Shown here one piece after another: positions 14,959-23,811 of a DNA stretch of 24,590 nucleotides (position 1 is the first letter of the stretch; the number at the start of each line of letters is the position of its first letter). Both the position numbers and the translations under genes were made by a program. The notes below the pieces were generated by a model. It had not been told where the DNA came from, searched no databases, and worked only from the letters and a program-made list of their open reading frames with translations. Origin of the DNA: an uncultured Solobacterium sp. (GTDB taxonomy: Bacteria > Bacillota_I > Bacilli_A > Erysipelotrichales > Erysipelotrichaceae). Where the stretch lies: NCBI GenBank assembly GCA_905235315.1, contig CAJOLG010000014.1, forward strand, positions 1 to 24,590, given 5' to 3'.

Positions 14959-16781
14959 GTGAAAAAAACACGGAAGAAATCAAAATGCTTCCGAAACTCG
15001 GAATTCCCGAACTTCTGCCGTACCTGAAGCCGTATAAAAAGACCATGATCATGATGATATGTCTCGGTCTTACTGCTTCGCTGATCGATTCGATCATGCC
15101 GCTGTTCAACCGGTATGCGCTGAATCATTTTATCGGTGAACAGACGCTGGATACATTGGGTGTCTTTGTCATCCTGTACATTATCGCCGCAGTGATCAAG
15201 GTGCTTTCAGACTTTATCAGTCTGAACATGGCTGGACGGGTTGAGATGTCGGTAAACCGGGATCTCAGAAACGCAAGCTTCAACCACCTGCAGACATTGT
15301 CATTCTCCTACTTCAACCAGAACTCGGTCGGCTATATTCATGCAAGGGTTATGAGTGATACCGGAAAAATCGGCGAACTCGCTTCCTGGCGGATGATGGA
15401 CATCGTATGGAATCTCTCCTACATCATTGCGGTCGTTGCGGTCATGTTTACACTGAACGTGCGGCTGGCATTGATGTTTGTGCTGATCATCCCGGCGGCG
15501 GTTCTGGTAATCACGCACTTCGGCCGGAAGTATATGGTTTACAACCGGAAGATCCGCGAGATCAATTCGCGCATTACCGGCAATTTCAATGAAGGAATCA
15601 CCGGAATCCGTTCCATCAAAACGATGGCGATCGAAGATGTGATCGACCGTGATTTCCGGGAAGAAACAGACCGGATGAAGCGCACCTCGGTGCGGGCAAT
15701 GCACTACGGCGCAATTCTTTCTGCCTCGGTTACCGGCATCGGATCGATCTGTCTCGCGCTTGTGCTGTGGCAGGGCGGAATTCTGACGCGGGAAGCCGCA
15801 ATGGAAATCGGAACCCTGTCGGTATTCATCTCTTATGCGGTAGGAATCATGGATCCGATTGAAATGCTGACAGAGACGATTGCCGGCATCATTGCAATTC
15901 AGGTCAATATTGAACGCTTCACAAAACTGATGAAAACGGAAAGCGATGTCGCTGACCGGCCTGAAGTGATTGAAAAATACGGCGATACCTTTTCGCCGAA
16001 AAAGGAAAACTGGGAGGAGCTGCACGGCGATGTGGAGTTCCGGGATGTAAGCTTCCGGTATCCCGACGGGAAAGAGATGGTTCTCGAACACTTCAATCTG
16101 AAGGTTCCTCAGGGTACCAATGTTGCGATTGTCGGAGAGACCGGCGCAGGCAAGAGCACGCTGGTCAATCTGGTATGCCGGTTTTATGAGCCGACGGAAG
16201 GAACCGTGCTGATCGACGGACGTGACGCAAGAGACCGTTCGCAGCTCTGGCTTCATTCCAATATCGGCTATGTGCTGCAGACCCCGCATCTGTTCTCCGG
16301 ATCGATCCGCGACAATCTGAAATACGGAAACCCGGATGCCTCCGATGAGGAAATTCTTGAAGCGCTGCGCCTGGTCAATGCGATGCCGGTCATTGAGAAG
16401 ATGGACAAGGGTCTTGACAGCGATGTCGGAGAAGGCGGCGATCAGCTCTCGGTAGGCGAGAAACAGCTGCTGTCATTTGCCCGGGCACTGCTGGCGGATC
16501 CGAAGATCCTGATTCTTGATGAAGCGACGTCTTCGGTTGATACCGTAACGGAAAAAATAATTCAGAACGCAATCGGCACCGTGATTCAGGGCCGCACCAG
16601 CTTTGTGATCGCCCACCGGCTGAGCACGATCATCGATGCGGAAGTGATTCTGGTCGTAAAAGACGGCAAAATCGTCGAACAGGGAAAACACCGGGAGCTG
16701 ATGAAACAAAAGGGGTACTACTACAATCTGTATACCCGTCAGTTTGATGAAGCTGCCGTTAACTCCATCGGCATGGAATAA
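14955..16781 (+). CDS. ABC exporter half-transporter, canonical-site subunit (TM288/BmrD-like)
   Basis: This 608-residue partner of the preceding gene has six predicted membrane helices (first near 30-50) and an ATPase domain. Walker A is GETGAGKST (394-402) and Walker B is ILILDEATSSVD with the catalytic glutamate E523. Its signature is LSVGEKQ (498-504), not LSGGQ. In the heterodimer this altered signature faces the degenerate Walker B of the first subunit, while the first subunit's LSGGQ faces this intact site, giving one active and one inactive ATP site. GGAAGGGAGGTGGAAG precedes the ATG, which overlaps the previous stop. The two subunits are probably made in equal amounts. No regulator is adjacent. 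Confidence 0.93.
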   Translation: MSEKNTEEIKMLPKLGIPELLPYLKPYKKTMIMMICLGLTASLIDSIMPLFNRYALNHFIGEQTLDTLGVFVILYIIAAVIKVLSDFISLNMAGRVEMSVNRDLRNASFNHLQTLSFSYFNQNSVGYIHARVMSDTGKIGELASWRMMDIVWNLSYIIAVVAVMFTLNVRLALMFVLIIPAAVLVITHFGRKYMVYNRKIREINSRITGNFNEGITGIRSIKTMAIEDVIDRDFREETDRMKRTSVRAMHYGAILSASVTGIGSICLALVLWQGGILTREAAMEIGTLSVFISYAVGIMDPIEMLTETIAGIIAIQVNIERFTKLMKTESDVADRPEVIEKYGDTFSPKKENWEELHGDVEFRDVSFRYPDGKEMVLEHFNLKVPQGTNVAIVGETGAGKSTLVNLVCRFYEPTEGTVLIDGRDARDRSQLWLHSNIGYVLQTPHLFSGSIRDNLKYGNPDASDEEILEALRLVNAMPVIEKMDKGLDSDVGEGGDQLSVGEKQLLSFARALLADPKILILDEATSSVDTVTEKIIQNAIGTVIQGRTSFVIAHRLSTIIDAEVILVVKDGKIVEQGKHRELMKQKGYYYNLYTRQFDEAAVNSIGME

Positions 16782-16909
16782 GCCTGTAACATGCGGTTTG
16801 TTTTCGCCGTTTTCTGAAAGCATTTGAAAAATCGAAGAAAGTGTATGTAAAAAAGCGCAGCAGAACCACACCGAACAGCGAAAAGTGAAAGAATTGTGAA
16901 AACAGAACG

Positions 16910-16938
16910 TGGAAACCTTTCTAAAGCTGTGCTACGCT
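16910..16938 (+). promoter_or_regulatory. Probable promoter of oppA
   Basis: TGGAAA (16910-16915, four of six) and TACGCT (16933-16938, three of six, preceded by TGC as an extended -10) are separated by 17 bases. The start would be near 16945, with GGAGGA at 16959-16964 before the ATG at 16970. The 16782-16969 gap holds no clear terminator for the exporter operon. Confidence 0.5.
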
Positions 16939-16969
16939 AATATATGTTCAAAATATATGGAGGAATAGC

Positions 16970-17509
16970 ATGAAAAAGTATTTTGCAACATTTTTGTCTG
17001 CATTGATGGCTCTTTCTCTGGCTGCGTGCGGAGCGAATACTGGTACCGCTGAACCGGCAGCTCCTGCAGAAGGCGGAGAAGAAGTGGCTGCTCCTGATGT
17101 AAACGCAACATCAGTAGCTGACATCAAACTCGCAGACACAGAGAACCTCGTTGAAGTTACATCGTACGAACTTCAGAGCATGGACTATGTTGTTTCGGCT
17201 AAGACTGAAGACCATGAGTACAATGCAAACTTCGTTGACGGTCTCCTCGAGAACGACACCTATGGTAACCTCAAGGACTGCATCGCGGAGTCCTACGAGG
17301 TAAGCGATGACGGTCTGACCTGGACCTTCCACCTCAAGAAGGGAATCATGTGGGTCACCAGCGATGGTGAAGAATATGATGAAGTCAAGGCAGAAGACTT
17401 CGTTACCGGTCTCCGTCATGGTGCTGAATTCGGTTCTGAAACCGGATGGCTCCTCGAAGGCGTTATCGCCGGCTACACGGATTACTACGAAGGCGAAGAC
17501 TACAGATAA
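16970..17509 (+). pseudogene. oppA: oppA-like oligopeptide-binding lipoprotein, N-terminal part before a frameshift
   Basis: The reading frame starts with a lipoprotein signal peptide: MKKYFATFLS, a hydrophobic stretch, and the lipobox LAAC with the lipidated cysteine at 20. A low-complexity Ala/Glu/Gly linker (about 23-45) follows. Then comes the start of a family 5 solute-binding domain, with DGLTWTFHLKKG and the later AEDFVTGLRHG. It ends early at TAA (17507-17509) after YYEGEDYR, about 179 residues. The rest of the protein continues in another frame, beginning TTDKVGIKAVDDYTLEF. Removing any one base between about 17492 and 17507 joins them, for example as YYEGKTTDKVG. The ribosome site GGAGGA lies six bases before the ATG. 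This is either a real mutation or a sequence error. Confidence 0.85.
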
Positions 17510-18989
17510 GGTCGGCATCAAAGCAGTTGACGACTACACACTCGAGTTCACGCTGGAAGCACCGGCTCCTTACTTCCCGAGCATGACCTGCTATGCAGTT
17601 CTCTACCCGATCAACAAGAGCTTCCTTGAAGGAAAGGGCACCGGCTGCAAACTCGGTTCTCCGGATATCGAATCCTGCACCTTCGGTCAGGTTGCACCGG
17701 ATTCCATTCTTTACAACGGCGGATTCCTTCTTGAATCCAACGATCTCAAGTCCAGCACAGTTCTGATCAAGAACGAAGCTTACTGGGATGCTGAAAACGT
17801 TCATCTGAAGAGCGTCAAGCGTATCTATGACGACGGTTCCGATCCGTATTCCGTAATCCGCGGCTTCGAAGCAGGAACCTATGCGGCTTCCGCAATCTCC
17901 CCGCTCTGGGAGGACTTCGATACTTACATGAAAAAGTATGACGGCTATGTAAATGCTTCTCTGCCGGATCATTCCACATTCGGTGTTGTCTTCAACATGA
18001 ACCGTCAGGTATTTGATCAGTCCAACTACTGCGAAGGCAATCCTGCAGCCAACGAAAATACACACAAGGCGATCCTGAACGAGAACTTCCGTAAGGCAGT
18101 CCGTGCTGCGTATGACGTAAAAGCATACAACATGGTTACTTCCCCGGAAACAATCGCTCTTTCCATGATCCGCAACATCGACAACGACTCCAACATCGTT
18201 CGTACTTCTGACGGACGTTCCTACGGCGAACTTGTCAATGATGCTTACAACGCAGCTACCAAGACACCGGCTGACCTGTCCGACGGACAGTATGCATGGC
18301 TCGACAAGGAAGCGGCTCTTGCGTACATCGAAGCAGCGAAGGAAGACGGAATTGAATTCCCGGTTCACCTCGACATGCTGGTAGATGAAACATCCAAGGC
18401 GCGTTCCGACCGCGGCCGCTCCATGAAGGATTCCATCGAGTCCAACACAGACGGCCAGATCATCATCGAGCTCGTTATGAGAGACAGCGACACCGTTACC
18501 AACATCGCTTACAGAAACAACGATCCGGCAGCGATGGACTATGACATCTCCACCTTCACAGGATGGGGCCCGGACTATGCTGACCCGAAGACATTCGTTG
18601 ATATCTACAGCCCGGTTACCGGTTACTACATGAAGGCGATGGGTCTCGAGAATGGCCTCGAAGGCGCTCCGGATGAGGACATCAAGAGAGCAGTTGGTCT
18701 TGCAGAGTATGAAGAACTTTACAAAGCAGCTGATGCGATCGTTGATGACATGGATGCCCGTTACGAAGCATTCGCAAAGGCAGACGCACAGCTCGTTGAG
18801 ACAGCGTTCTACATTCCGACATCCACCAACACCCGTTCCGTACGTGTTACACATGCTGTTCCGTTCACACGTTACTACAGTGTCTGCGGTATGACTGAGT
18901 ACAAGTACAAGGGTCTCCAGCTCCAGGAAGACATCGTTACGACTGCGGACTACGATGCAGCGTATGCGAAGTGGGAGAAGGGTGAGTAA
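17496..18989 (+). pseudogene. oppA: oppA-like oligopeptide-binding protein, remainder after the frameshift
   Basis: This open frame of about 497 codons carries the main body of the family 5 substrate-binding fold. It opens with VGIKAVDDYTLEFTLE and APAPYFPSMTCYAVLYP and ends KYKGLQLQEDIVTTADYD. With the upstream part the intact protein would be about 672 residues, large for OppA but plausible for this lineage. The frame stays open upstream to an ATG at 17364, but that overlaps the first part and has no signal peptide. A product started there could not be exported. Codon use is that of a strongly expressed gene and does not decay after the frameshift, so the mutation is recent or an error. A terminator follows. 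Confidence 0.85.
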
Positions 18990-19007
18990 TTCACTTACAT
19001 CACTTTC

Positions 19008-19042
19008 AAAAGGGATTGTTCTTCGGAACAGTCCTTTTTTTT
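19008..19042 (+). terminator. Rho-independent terminator between oppA and oppB
   Basis: AAAAGGGATTGTTC and GAACAGTCCTTTT form a stem of about 13 pairs with two G-T wobbles, closed by a TTCG tetraloop (19022-19025). T residues continue to 19042. It probably limits read-through, so that oppA is made in excess over the membrane and ATPase genes. Confidence 0.9.
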
Positions 19043-19075
19043 CTATTCATGCATACTCTGCAGGGAAGAAACGGC

Positions 19076-19106
19076 ACCGGAAACCGGAATGATGACGGTT
19101 TACCGG
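19076..19106. repeat. Imperfect inverted repeat between the oppA terminator and the oppB promoter
   Basis: ACCGGAAACCG (19076-19086) is an inverted match to CGGTTTACCGGT (19095-19106) with one bulged base. No T-run follows, so it is not a terminator. It sits about 40 bases upstream of the oppB -10 and could be an operator or an RNA structure. Confidence 0.45.
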
Positions 19107-19145
19107 TCAGACAAATGAAAGGGGTTTCTTATCAAAAAAAATATA

Positions 19146-19154
19146 TGATATAAT
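19146..19154 (+). promoter_or_regulatory. Extended -10 promoter of oppBCDF
   Basis: TGATATAAT holds a perfect -10 hexamer plus the extended TGn. TTTCTT about 18 bases upstream is a weak -35. Transcription would start near 19161, giving a leader of about 55 bases. This separates oppBCDF expression from oppA. Confidence 0.7.
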
Positions 19155-19216
19155 TTTTTCAACTTATGAACAGGGTTTTTTTATTGTTCTCAAAGTAACG
19201 TCTGAGGGGAAAAGGT

Positions 19217-20692
19217 ATGAAGAAATATATACTGAGACGAATCCTGAAATCAATTTTTTCCATTTTTGTGGTCGTTTCGATCATCATTGTCATGATTTAC
19301 ACAATGGTGCCGAGCGAAAAGGTATTTGATAATGATGCCGGCGCAAAGAAGATGAAGGGAGACCAGCTGACAACGTACAAACTTCGAAAGCTGGAGGAAC
19401 TCGGATATCTTGATTTCGCAAGCCGTCTGGAAATGTGCACCGCAACATTCGGCGATGATGCCAAAGGGTGCCAGGACGGAGATGAGACCATGAATGCGCA
19501 GGCCGTTGAGGCATTTGCGTCAAAGGGGTATGAAATCATGGAACTCAAGTCCGGCGAGCCGTATGCCGTACATAATTACCGCTGGTATGAGCTGCTCATT
19601 CGGTTCTATTCCAAGCTGATTCAGGTAGACTCCAAAAACGCGATTCAGGATCCGGATAATCCCGATCTTGAACGGAAATACTACTGGGGCAAGAATCCGT
19701 ATAACGGAAGTCCTGCGCTGCTCTGCTCGGGATGCACGTACAAGTATCAGATGTATTTTGACGGATCCTTCCCGTTCCTGCATCAGAACAAATTCAAGAT
19801 GAACTTCGGTACTTCCTTCCCGACCAATCAGGGAATTCCGACCACACAGGTCATCTACGACGGCCAGGGCTCGAACAAGAAGATTCCGCAGAAGTTCGAA
19901 ACGGGCCTGGAGGAAGACAGCGCATTGATCCAGACCAGCTGCCAATACAAATACCTGACGGATCATCTGGATGAAAAACGATTCACGGATCACTATGCGA
20001 CCTGCCGTTACTATCATGAGTCGCCTTCCATGGTCGAGACGTCCTATATCATCGGTCTGATTGCGCTGGTTATCGCGTATGCCATGGCGATTCCGCTCGG
20101 CATCAGTATGGCGCAGCACAAGGATCAGCTGATTGATAAGATCGGCATTGCGTATATCAACCTGCTGATTGCGGTTCCGTCCCTTGCGTTCATCTTCTTC
20201 ATGCGCTCGATCGGCACAATGTTCAATCTGCCGGACAAATTCCCGCAGCTGGGCTTCAAGGATATACGATCCTACATCATGCCGGTACTGATTCTTGCAT
20301 TACTGCAGACGCCGAGCCTGATGATGTGGCTGCGCCGGTATATGATCGACCAGGCCAACGCCGACTATGTCAAGTTTGCCAGAGCGAAGGGTCTCTCCCA
20401 GGGTGAAATCTTCCGCAAACATATTTTGCGCAATGCGATCATTCCGATTGTCAACGGCATTCCGGGATCGATCATTCTCTGTATCAGCGGTGCGCTGATC
20501 ACGGAATCCGCATTTGCGGTGCCCGGCATGGGTAAGATGCTGCCGGATGCGATCAAGCAGTCAAACAACAACATGGTCATTACGCTTGTCTTCATCTTCA
20601 CGACGCTGTCGATTATGTCGGTACTGATCGGCGACCTGCTGATGACGGTGGTTGACCCGAGAATTTCCCTGACCGAGAAAGGAGGAGAGTGA
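19217..20692 (+). CDS. oppB: Oligopeptide ABC transporter permease OppB with a large extracytoplasmic insertion
   Basis: This is one of the two membrane subunits that form the peptide channel. The 491-residue length is far above the usual 300-340. Helix 1 is at about 9-30. Residues 32-273 form a hydrophilic insertion with six cysteines (74, 85, 170, 173, 242, 263). The usual five-helix permease core follows (about 275-480). The coupling EAA region is DYVKFARAKGLSQGEIFRKH near 383-402, and the ending LIGDLLMTVVDPRISL is typical of OppB. By topology the insertion lies outside the membrane. GAGGGGAAAAGG precedes the ATG. The next gene starts two bases after the stop. Assignment to the family is secure; the insertion's role is unknown. 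Confidence 0.93.
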   Translation: MKKYILRRILKSIFSIFVVVSIIIVMIYTMVPSEKVFDNDAGAKKMKGDQLTTYKLRKLEELGYLDFASRLEMCTATFGDDAKGCQDGDETMNAQAVEAFASKGYEIMELKSGEPYAVHNYRWYELLIRFYSKLIQVDSKNAIQDPDNPDLERKYYWGKNPYNGSPALLCSGCTYKYQMYFDGSFPFLHQNKFKMNFGTSFPTNQGIPTTQVIYDGQGSNKKIPQKFETGLEEDSALIQTSCQYKYLTDHLDEKRFTDHYATCRYYHESPSMVETSYIIGLIALVIAYAMAIPLGISMAQHKDQLIDKIGIAYINLLIAVPSLAFIFFMRSIGTMFNLPDKFPQLGFKDIRSYIMPVLILALLQTPSLMMWLRRYMIDQANADYVKFARAKGLSQGEIFRKHILRNAIIPIVNGIPGSIILCISGALITESAFAVPGMGKMLPDAIKQSNNNMVITLVFIFTTLSIMSVLIGDLLMTVVDPRISLTEKGGE

Positions 20693-20694
20693 CC

Positions 20695-21624
20695 ATGACG
20701 GAACTGAATCAGGATATGTTCGAAATCCAGATTGCGGATGATTCCGAATCCGAACATATCGCGGCGCCGCAGTATTCCTACTGGCGCAGCGTATTCCGCA
20801 AGTTCTTCTCTTCCAAGCTTGCCATCTTCATGATGATCCTTTCCGGAACGGTTATCCTGCTGTCGATTATCCAGCCGATGATCTCCGGTTATGATCCGAA
20901 TATCACACCGAACATCAACCGGCCGGAGATGAAATATATCCGTCCCAACTCCACATACTGGTTCGGTACGGATGACGTCGGAAACTCCCTCTTTGACGCA
21001 GTCTGGAAGGGAACCGGCACATCGCTCTTCGTTGCGTTTATGGCCACTGCGATTACAACCACGCTTGGTGTCGTTGTCGGCATGTGGTGGGGATTCTCCA
21101 AACGGGTTGACCGCATCATGATCGAAGTTTACAACATCGTATCCAATATCCCGGTAACCCTCATCGCCATGATTCTGGCGTATGCGCTGGGAAGCGGTGT
21201 GTGGCAGATCATCTTTGCACTTTCTGTCACATCCTGGGTCGGCACGGCATACTTCATCCGTGTCCAGGTCATGATCATCCGTGACCGGGAGTACAACCTC
21301 GCATCCAGGTGTCTCGGCACACCGACATGGAAGGTCATCACGCACAACATCCTGCCGTATCTGGTCTCCGTTATCATGACAAGCATCAGCCGTGATGTTC
21401 CGTCCTTTATCTCCTATGAGGTGTTCCTGTCATACATCGGAGTCGGTCTCGGCCAGCAGTATGCATCCCTCGGCCGGATGATTCAGGAGTATTCCCCTTA
21501 TATGAGTTCGGCTCCGTATCTCTTCTGGATTCCGGTTGCGGTTTCAGCCGTAATCTCCGTATCGCTCTATATCGTCGGTCAGACACTTGCGGATGCGAGT
21601 GATCCCCGCACGCACATGATTTAA
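20695..21624 (+). CDS. oppC: Oligopeptide ABC transporter permease OppC
   Basis: This is the second channel subunit of the peptide importer. The 309-residue protein has helix 1 at about 42-63. An extracytoplasmic segment contains the family motif WFGTDDVGNSLFDAVWKG (89-106). The coupling EAA region is REYNLASRCLGTPTWKVITH (198-217). The ending VGQTLADASDPRTHM closely matches other OppC/DppC proteins. I chose the ATG at 20695 because AAAGGAGG lies nine bases upstream; a GTG at 20689 is too close to that site. Unlike OppB it has normal length. It is separated from oppD by 14 bases, inside one transcription unit. Confidence 0.95.
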   Translation: MTELNQDMFEIQIADDSESEHIAAPQYSYWRSVFRKFFSSKLAIFMMILSGTVILLSIIQPMISGYDPNITPNINRPEMKYIRPNSTYWFGTDDVGNSLFDAVWKGTGTSLFVAFMATAITTTLGVVVGMWWGFSKRVDRIMIEVYNIVSNIPVTLIAMILAYALGSGVWQIIFALSVTSWVGTAYFIRVQVMIIRDREYNLASRCLGTPTWKVITHNILPYLVSVIMTSISRDVPSFISYEVFLSYIGVGLGQQYASLGRMIQEYSPYMSSAPYLFWIPVAVSAVISVSLYIVGQTLADASDPRTHMI

Positions 21625-21638
21625 GGGGGATGATATCA

Positions 21639-22712
21639 ATGACTGAACAGAAGAATACTATTTTGTCCGTCAAGGATCTCGAAGTCCGGTTTAAAGTCCG
21701 CGACCGCGTTCTGACTGCGATCCGGAATATTTCCATGGATTTCGAAGAAGGCAGGGTTGTCGCGATCGTCGGCGAATCCGGCTCCGGCAAATCCGTCTTT
21801 ACGAAAACCTTTACCGGCATGCTCGAAGTGAACGGCGAAATCACCAAGGGCGAAATCTGGTTTGAAGGCATGGACCTCACCAAAATCAAAAAGGACTCCG
21901 AATGGGAAAAGATTCGCGGCAAGAAGATTGCGACGGTCTTCCAGGATCCGATGACCAGCCTGAACCCGGTCAAGACGATCGGGGATCAGATTTCCGAAGT
22001 TATTATCAAGCATCAGGGAAAGTCCAAGTCAGAAGCGAAACAGCTTGCCATCGAAATGATGGGCAAGGTTGGAATCAAAGATCCTGACAAGCGGTATGAT
22101 GAATATCCGTTCATGTATTCCGGCGGTATGCGTCAGCGTATTGTCATTGCGATTGCGCTTGCCTGCCGTCCGAGGATTCTGATCTGTGATGAGCCGACCA
22201 CCGCGCTTGATGTTACGATTCAGGCCCAGATCATCCGCCTGATCAAAGACCTCTCGGAGGAATATGGCTTTACAACGATTTACATCACGCACGACCTCGG
22301 TGTCGTCGCCAATGTCGCGGATGTGGTCGCCGTCATGTATGCGGGCCAGATCATCGAATACGGTGATGTGAATGAAATCTTCTATGACAGCCGCCATCCG
22401 TATACCTGGGGCCTGCTGTCATCTCTGCCGCAGCTGGGAGAAAAGGGTGAAGATCTCTTCGCGATCCGCGGAACCCCGCCCTCGCTGTTTGAGGAGATCA
22501 AGGGGGATGCGTTTGCGCCTCGCTCCAACTACGCGCTGAAAATTGATTATGAGCAGGAGCCTCCGTTCTTTAAAGTCACGGATACGCATTATGCAAAGAC
22601 CTGGCTTCTTGATCCCCGCGCGCCGAAGGTAGAGCCTCCGGCAGCGGTAAAGGAACTCCATCAACGAATGACAGCACTGACATCGAAGGGAGGAATCTAC
22701 GGTGAGCGTTAA
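21639..22712 (+). CDS. oppD: Oligopeptide ABC transporter ATPase OppD
   Basis: This is one of the two ATPase subunits that power peptide import on the cytoplasmic face. The 357-residue protein has Walker A GESGSGKS (45-52), Q-loop FQDPMTSLNP, a signature in the SGGMRQR form (161-167), and Walker B ILICDEPTTALD (D184, E185). The C-terminal OppD/F extension starts around HPYTWGLLSSLP. All catalytic residues are intact. I chose the ATG at 21639 because AAGGGGGA ends eight bases upstream; the in-frame ATG at 21630 falls inside that site. The stop lies within oppF, overlapping by 11 bases, so translation of the two ATPases is probably coupled. Confidence 0.95.
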   Translation: MTEQKNTILSVKDLEVRFKVRDRVLTAIRNISMDFEEGRVVAIVGESGSGKSVFTKTFTGMLEVNGEITKGEIWFEGMDLTKIKKDSEWEKIRGKKIATVFQDPMTSLNPVKTIGDQISEVIIKHQGKSKSEAKQLAIEMMGKVGIKDPDKRYDEYPFMYSGGMRQRIVIAIALACRPRILICDEPTTALDVTIQAQIIRLIKDLSEEYGFTTIYITHDLGVVANVADVVAVMYAGQIIEYGDVNEIFYDSRHPYTWGLLSSLPQLGEKGEDLFAIRGTPPSLFEEIKGDAFAPRSNYALKIDYEQEPPFFKVTDTHYAKTWLLDPRAPKVEPPAAVKELHQRMTALTSKGGIYGER

Positions 22713-23679
22713 TAACGAAAAAGAAGTTCTCCTTGATGTCAGCCATCTTGAGGTAACCTTTGCGAATTCCAAAAAGCATGTATTCAAAGCGGTAAAGGAT
22801 GCCAGCTTCCAGATCTTCAAGGGAGAAACATTTGCGCTCGTCGGCGAGTCCGGATCGGGCAAAACAACGATCGCACGCGCGATCATCCGTCTGAATGACA
22901 CCTCAGACGGTGAGATCATATTCAAAGGAAAGAAGATCAACGGAAAACTTTCCAAAGCAGACAAAAAGTGGGTTCAGAGAAATATCCAGATGATTTTCCA
23001 GGACCCGGCAGCCTCTCTGAATGAGCGTGCCACCATTGACTACTGCATCTCGGAAGGACTTTACAACTTCAAGCTGTTCAAGGACGAAGATGACCGCGAG
23101 AAAAAAGTTGACTTCGCACTCAATTCGGTCGGTCTTCTGCCGGAACACAAATCCCGTTATCCGCACGAATTCTCAGGCGGCCAGCGCCAGCGTGTCGGAA
23201 TTGCCCGGGCAATGATTATGGAGCCGGAATTCATCATCGCCGATGAACCGATCTCCGCGCTGGATGTATCGATCCGTGCGCAGGTGCTCAACCTGATGAA
23301 CAAGTTCAAGGAAGAGCGCGGCCTTACCTACATGTTTATCGCGCATGACCTTTCGGTTGTCCGTTACTTTGCGGACCGCATTGCGGTTATCCATAACGGA
23401 CGCATCGTTGAGGTGGCTCCGTCCAATGAACTGTTCCACTTCCCGATTCATCCGTATACCCGTTCTCTCCTGCAGGCAGTACCGATGCCCGACCCGGAAA
23501 TCGAGAAGGCAAAGGTTCTCAGGCCGTACGATCAGGAAAAGGAAGACGCCAGTGCGGAAACCGGATCCCTTCGGGAAATCCGCCCGGGTCACTTTGTCTT
23601 CATGGCAGACAACGAGCAGGAAGAATATGAGGCGATCGCTGCTGAGATGAACAGTTATCTCGACAGCCACAAGGAATAA
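22702..23679 (+). CDS. oppF: Oligopeptide ABC transporter ATPase OppF
   Basis: This is the second ATPase subunit of the peptide importer. The 325-residue protein has Walker A GESGSGKTT (48-56), Q-loop IFQDPAASLNER, signature SGGQRQRVGIARAM (158 onward), Walker B IIADEPISALD (D181, E182) and the C-terminal HPYTRSLLQAVPMPDP extension. It starts with GTG at 22702, seven bases after GGGAGGA and 11 bases inside the end of oppD. Family features and position after oppD make the call secure. A terminator follows, so this is the last gene of the locus. Confidence 0.95.
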   Translation: MSVNNEKEVLLDVSHLEVTFANSKKHVFKAVKDASFQIFKGETFALVGESGSGKTTIARAIIRLNDTSDGEIIFKGKKINGKLSKADKKWVQRNIQMIFQDPAASLNERATIDYCISEGLYNFKLFKDEDDREKKVDFALNSVGLLPEHKSRYPHEFSGGQRQRVGIARAMIMEPEFIIADEPISALDVSIRAQVLNLMNKFKEERGLTYMFIAHDLSVVRYFADRIAVIHNGRIVEVAPSNELFHFPIHPYTRSLLQAVPMPDPEIEKAKVLRPYDQEKEDASAETGSLREIRPGHFVFMADNEQEEYEAIAAEMNSYLDSHKE

Positions 23680-23697
23680 GCAGACTGTGGTTTTAAG

Positions 23698-23738
23698 AAA
23701 ACGTACGAATCTGAATGGATCCGTACGTTTTTCTTTTT
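23698..23738 (+). terminator. Rho-independent terminator after oppF
   Basis: AAAACGTACG (23698-23707) pairs with CGTACGTTTT (23722-23731), and inner pairs ATC/GAT extend the stem around a short loop. TTTTTCTTTTTG follows. Confidence 0.88.
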
Positions 23739-23811
23739 GTCTTTGTATTGTCGGCCGGTTCGGCTGTGAAGCGGCGTCCGGTATCCTGAACGGAAACCGG
23801 ATCTGCCGGAA

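Noticed and set aside
16894..16911. Rex site upstream of oppA (TTGTGAAAAC)
   Set aside because: Only one half matches; the other half shows no similarity to TTTCACAA, and the element lies upstream of the best promoter candidate.
17490..17512. Programmed +1 frameshift in oppA
   Set aside because: The codons before the stop (TAC AGA TAA) do not allow good re-pairing after a +1 slip, and there is no slippery run or well-placed stimulatory site like that of prfB. A mutation or sequence error is simpler.
17463..18854. Long open frame on the minus strand opposite oppA (about 460 codons)
   Set aside because: Its product is a cysteine-, valine- and arginine-rich sequence with no recognisable domain. 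It lies opposite a clear binding-protein gene whose strong codon bias keeps the antisense frame free of stops.
20689..20694. GTG at 20689 as the start of oppC
   Set aside because: It lies only three bases from the end of the GGAGG site; the ATG at 20695 has proper spacing.
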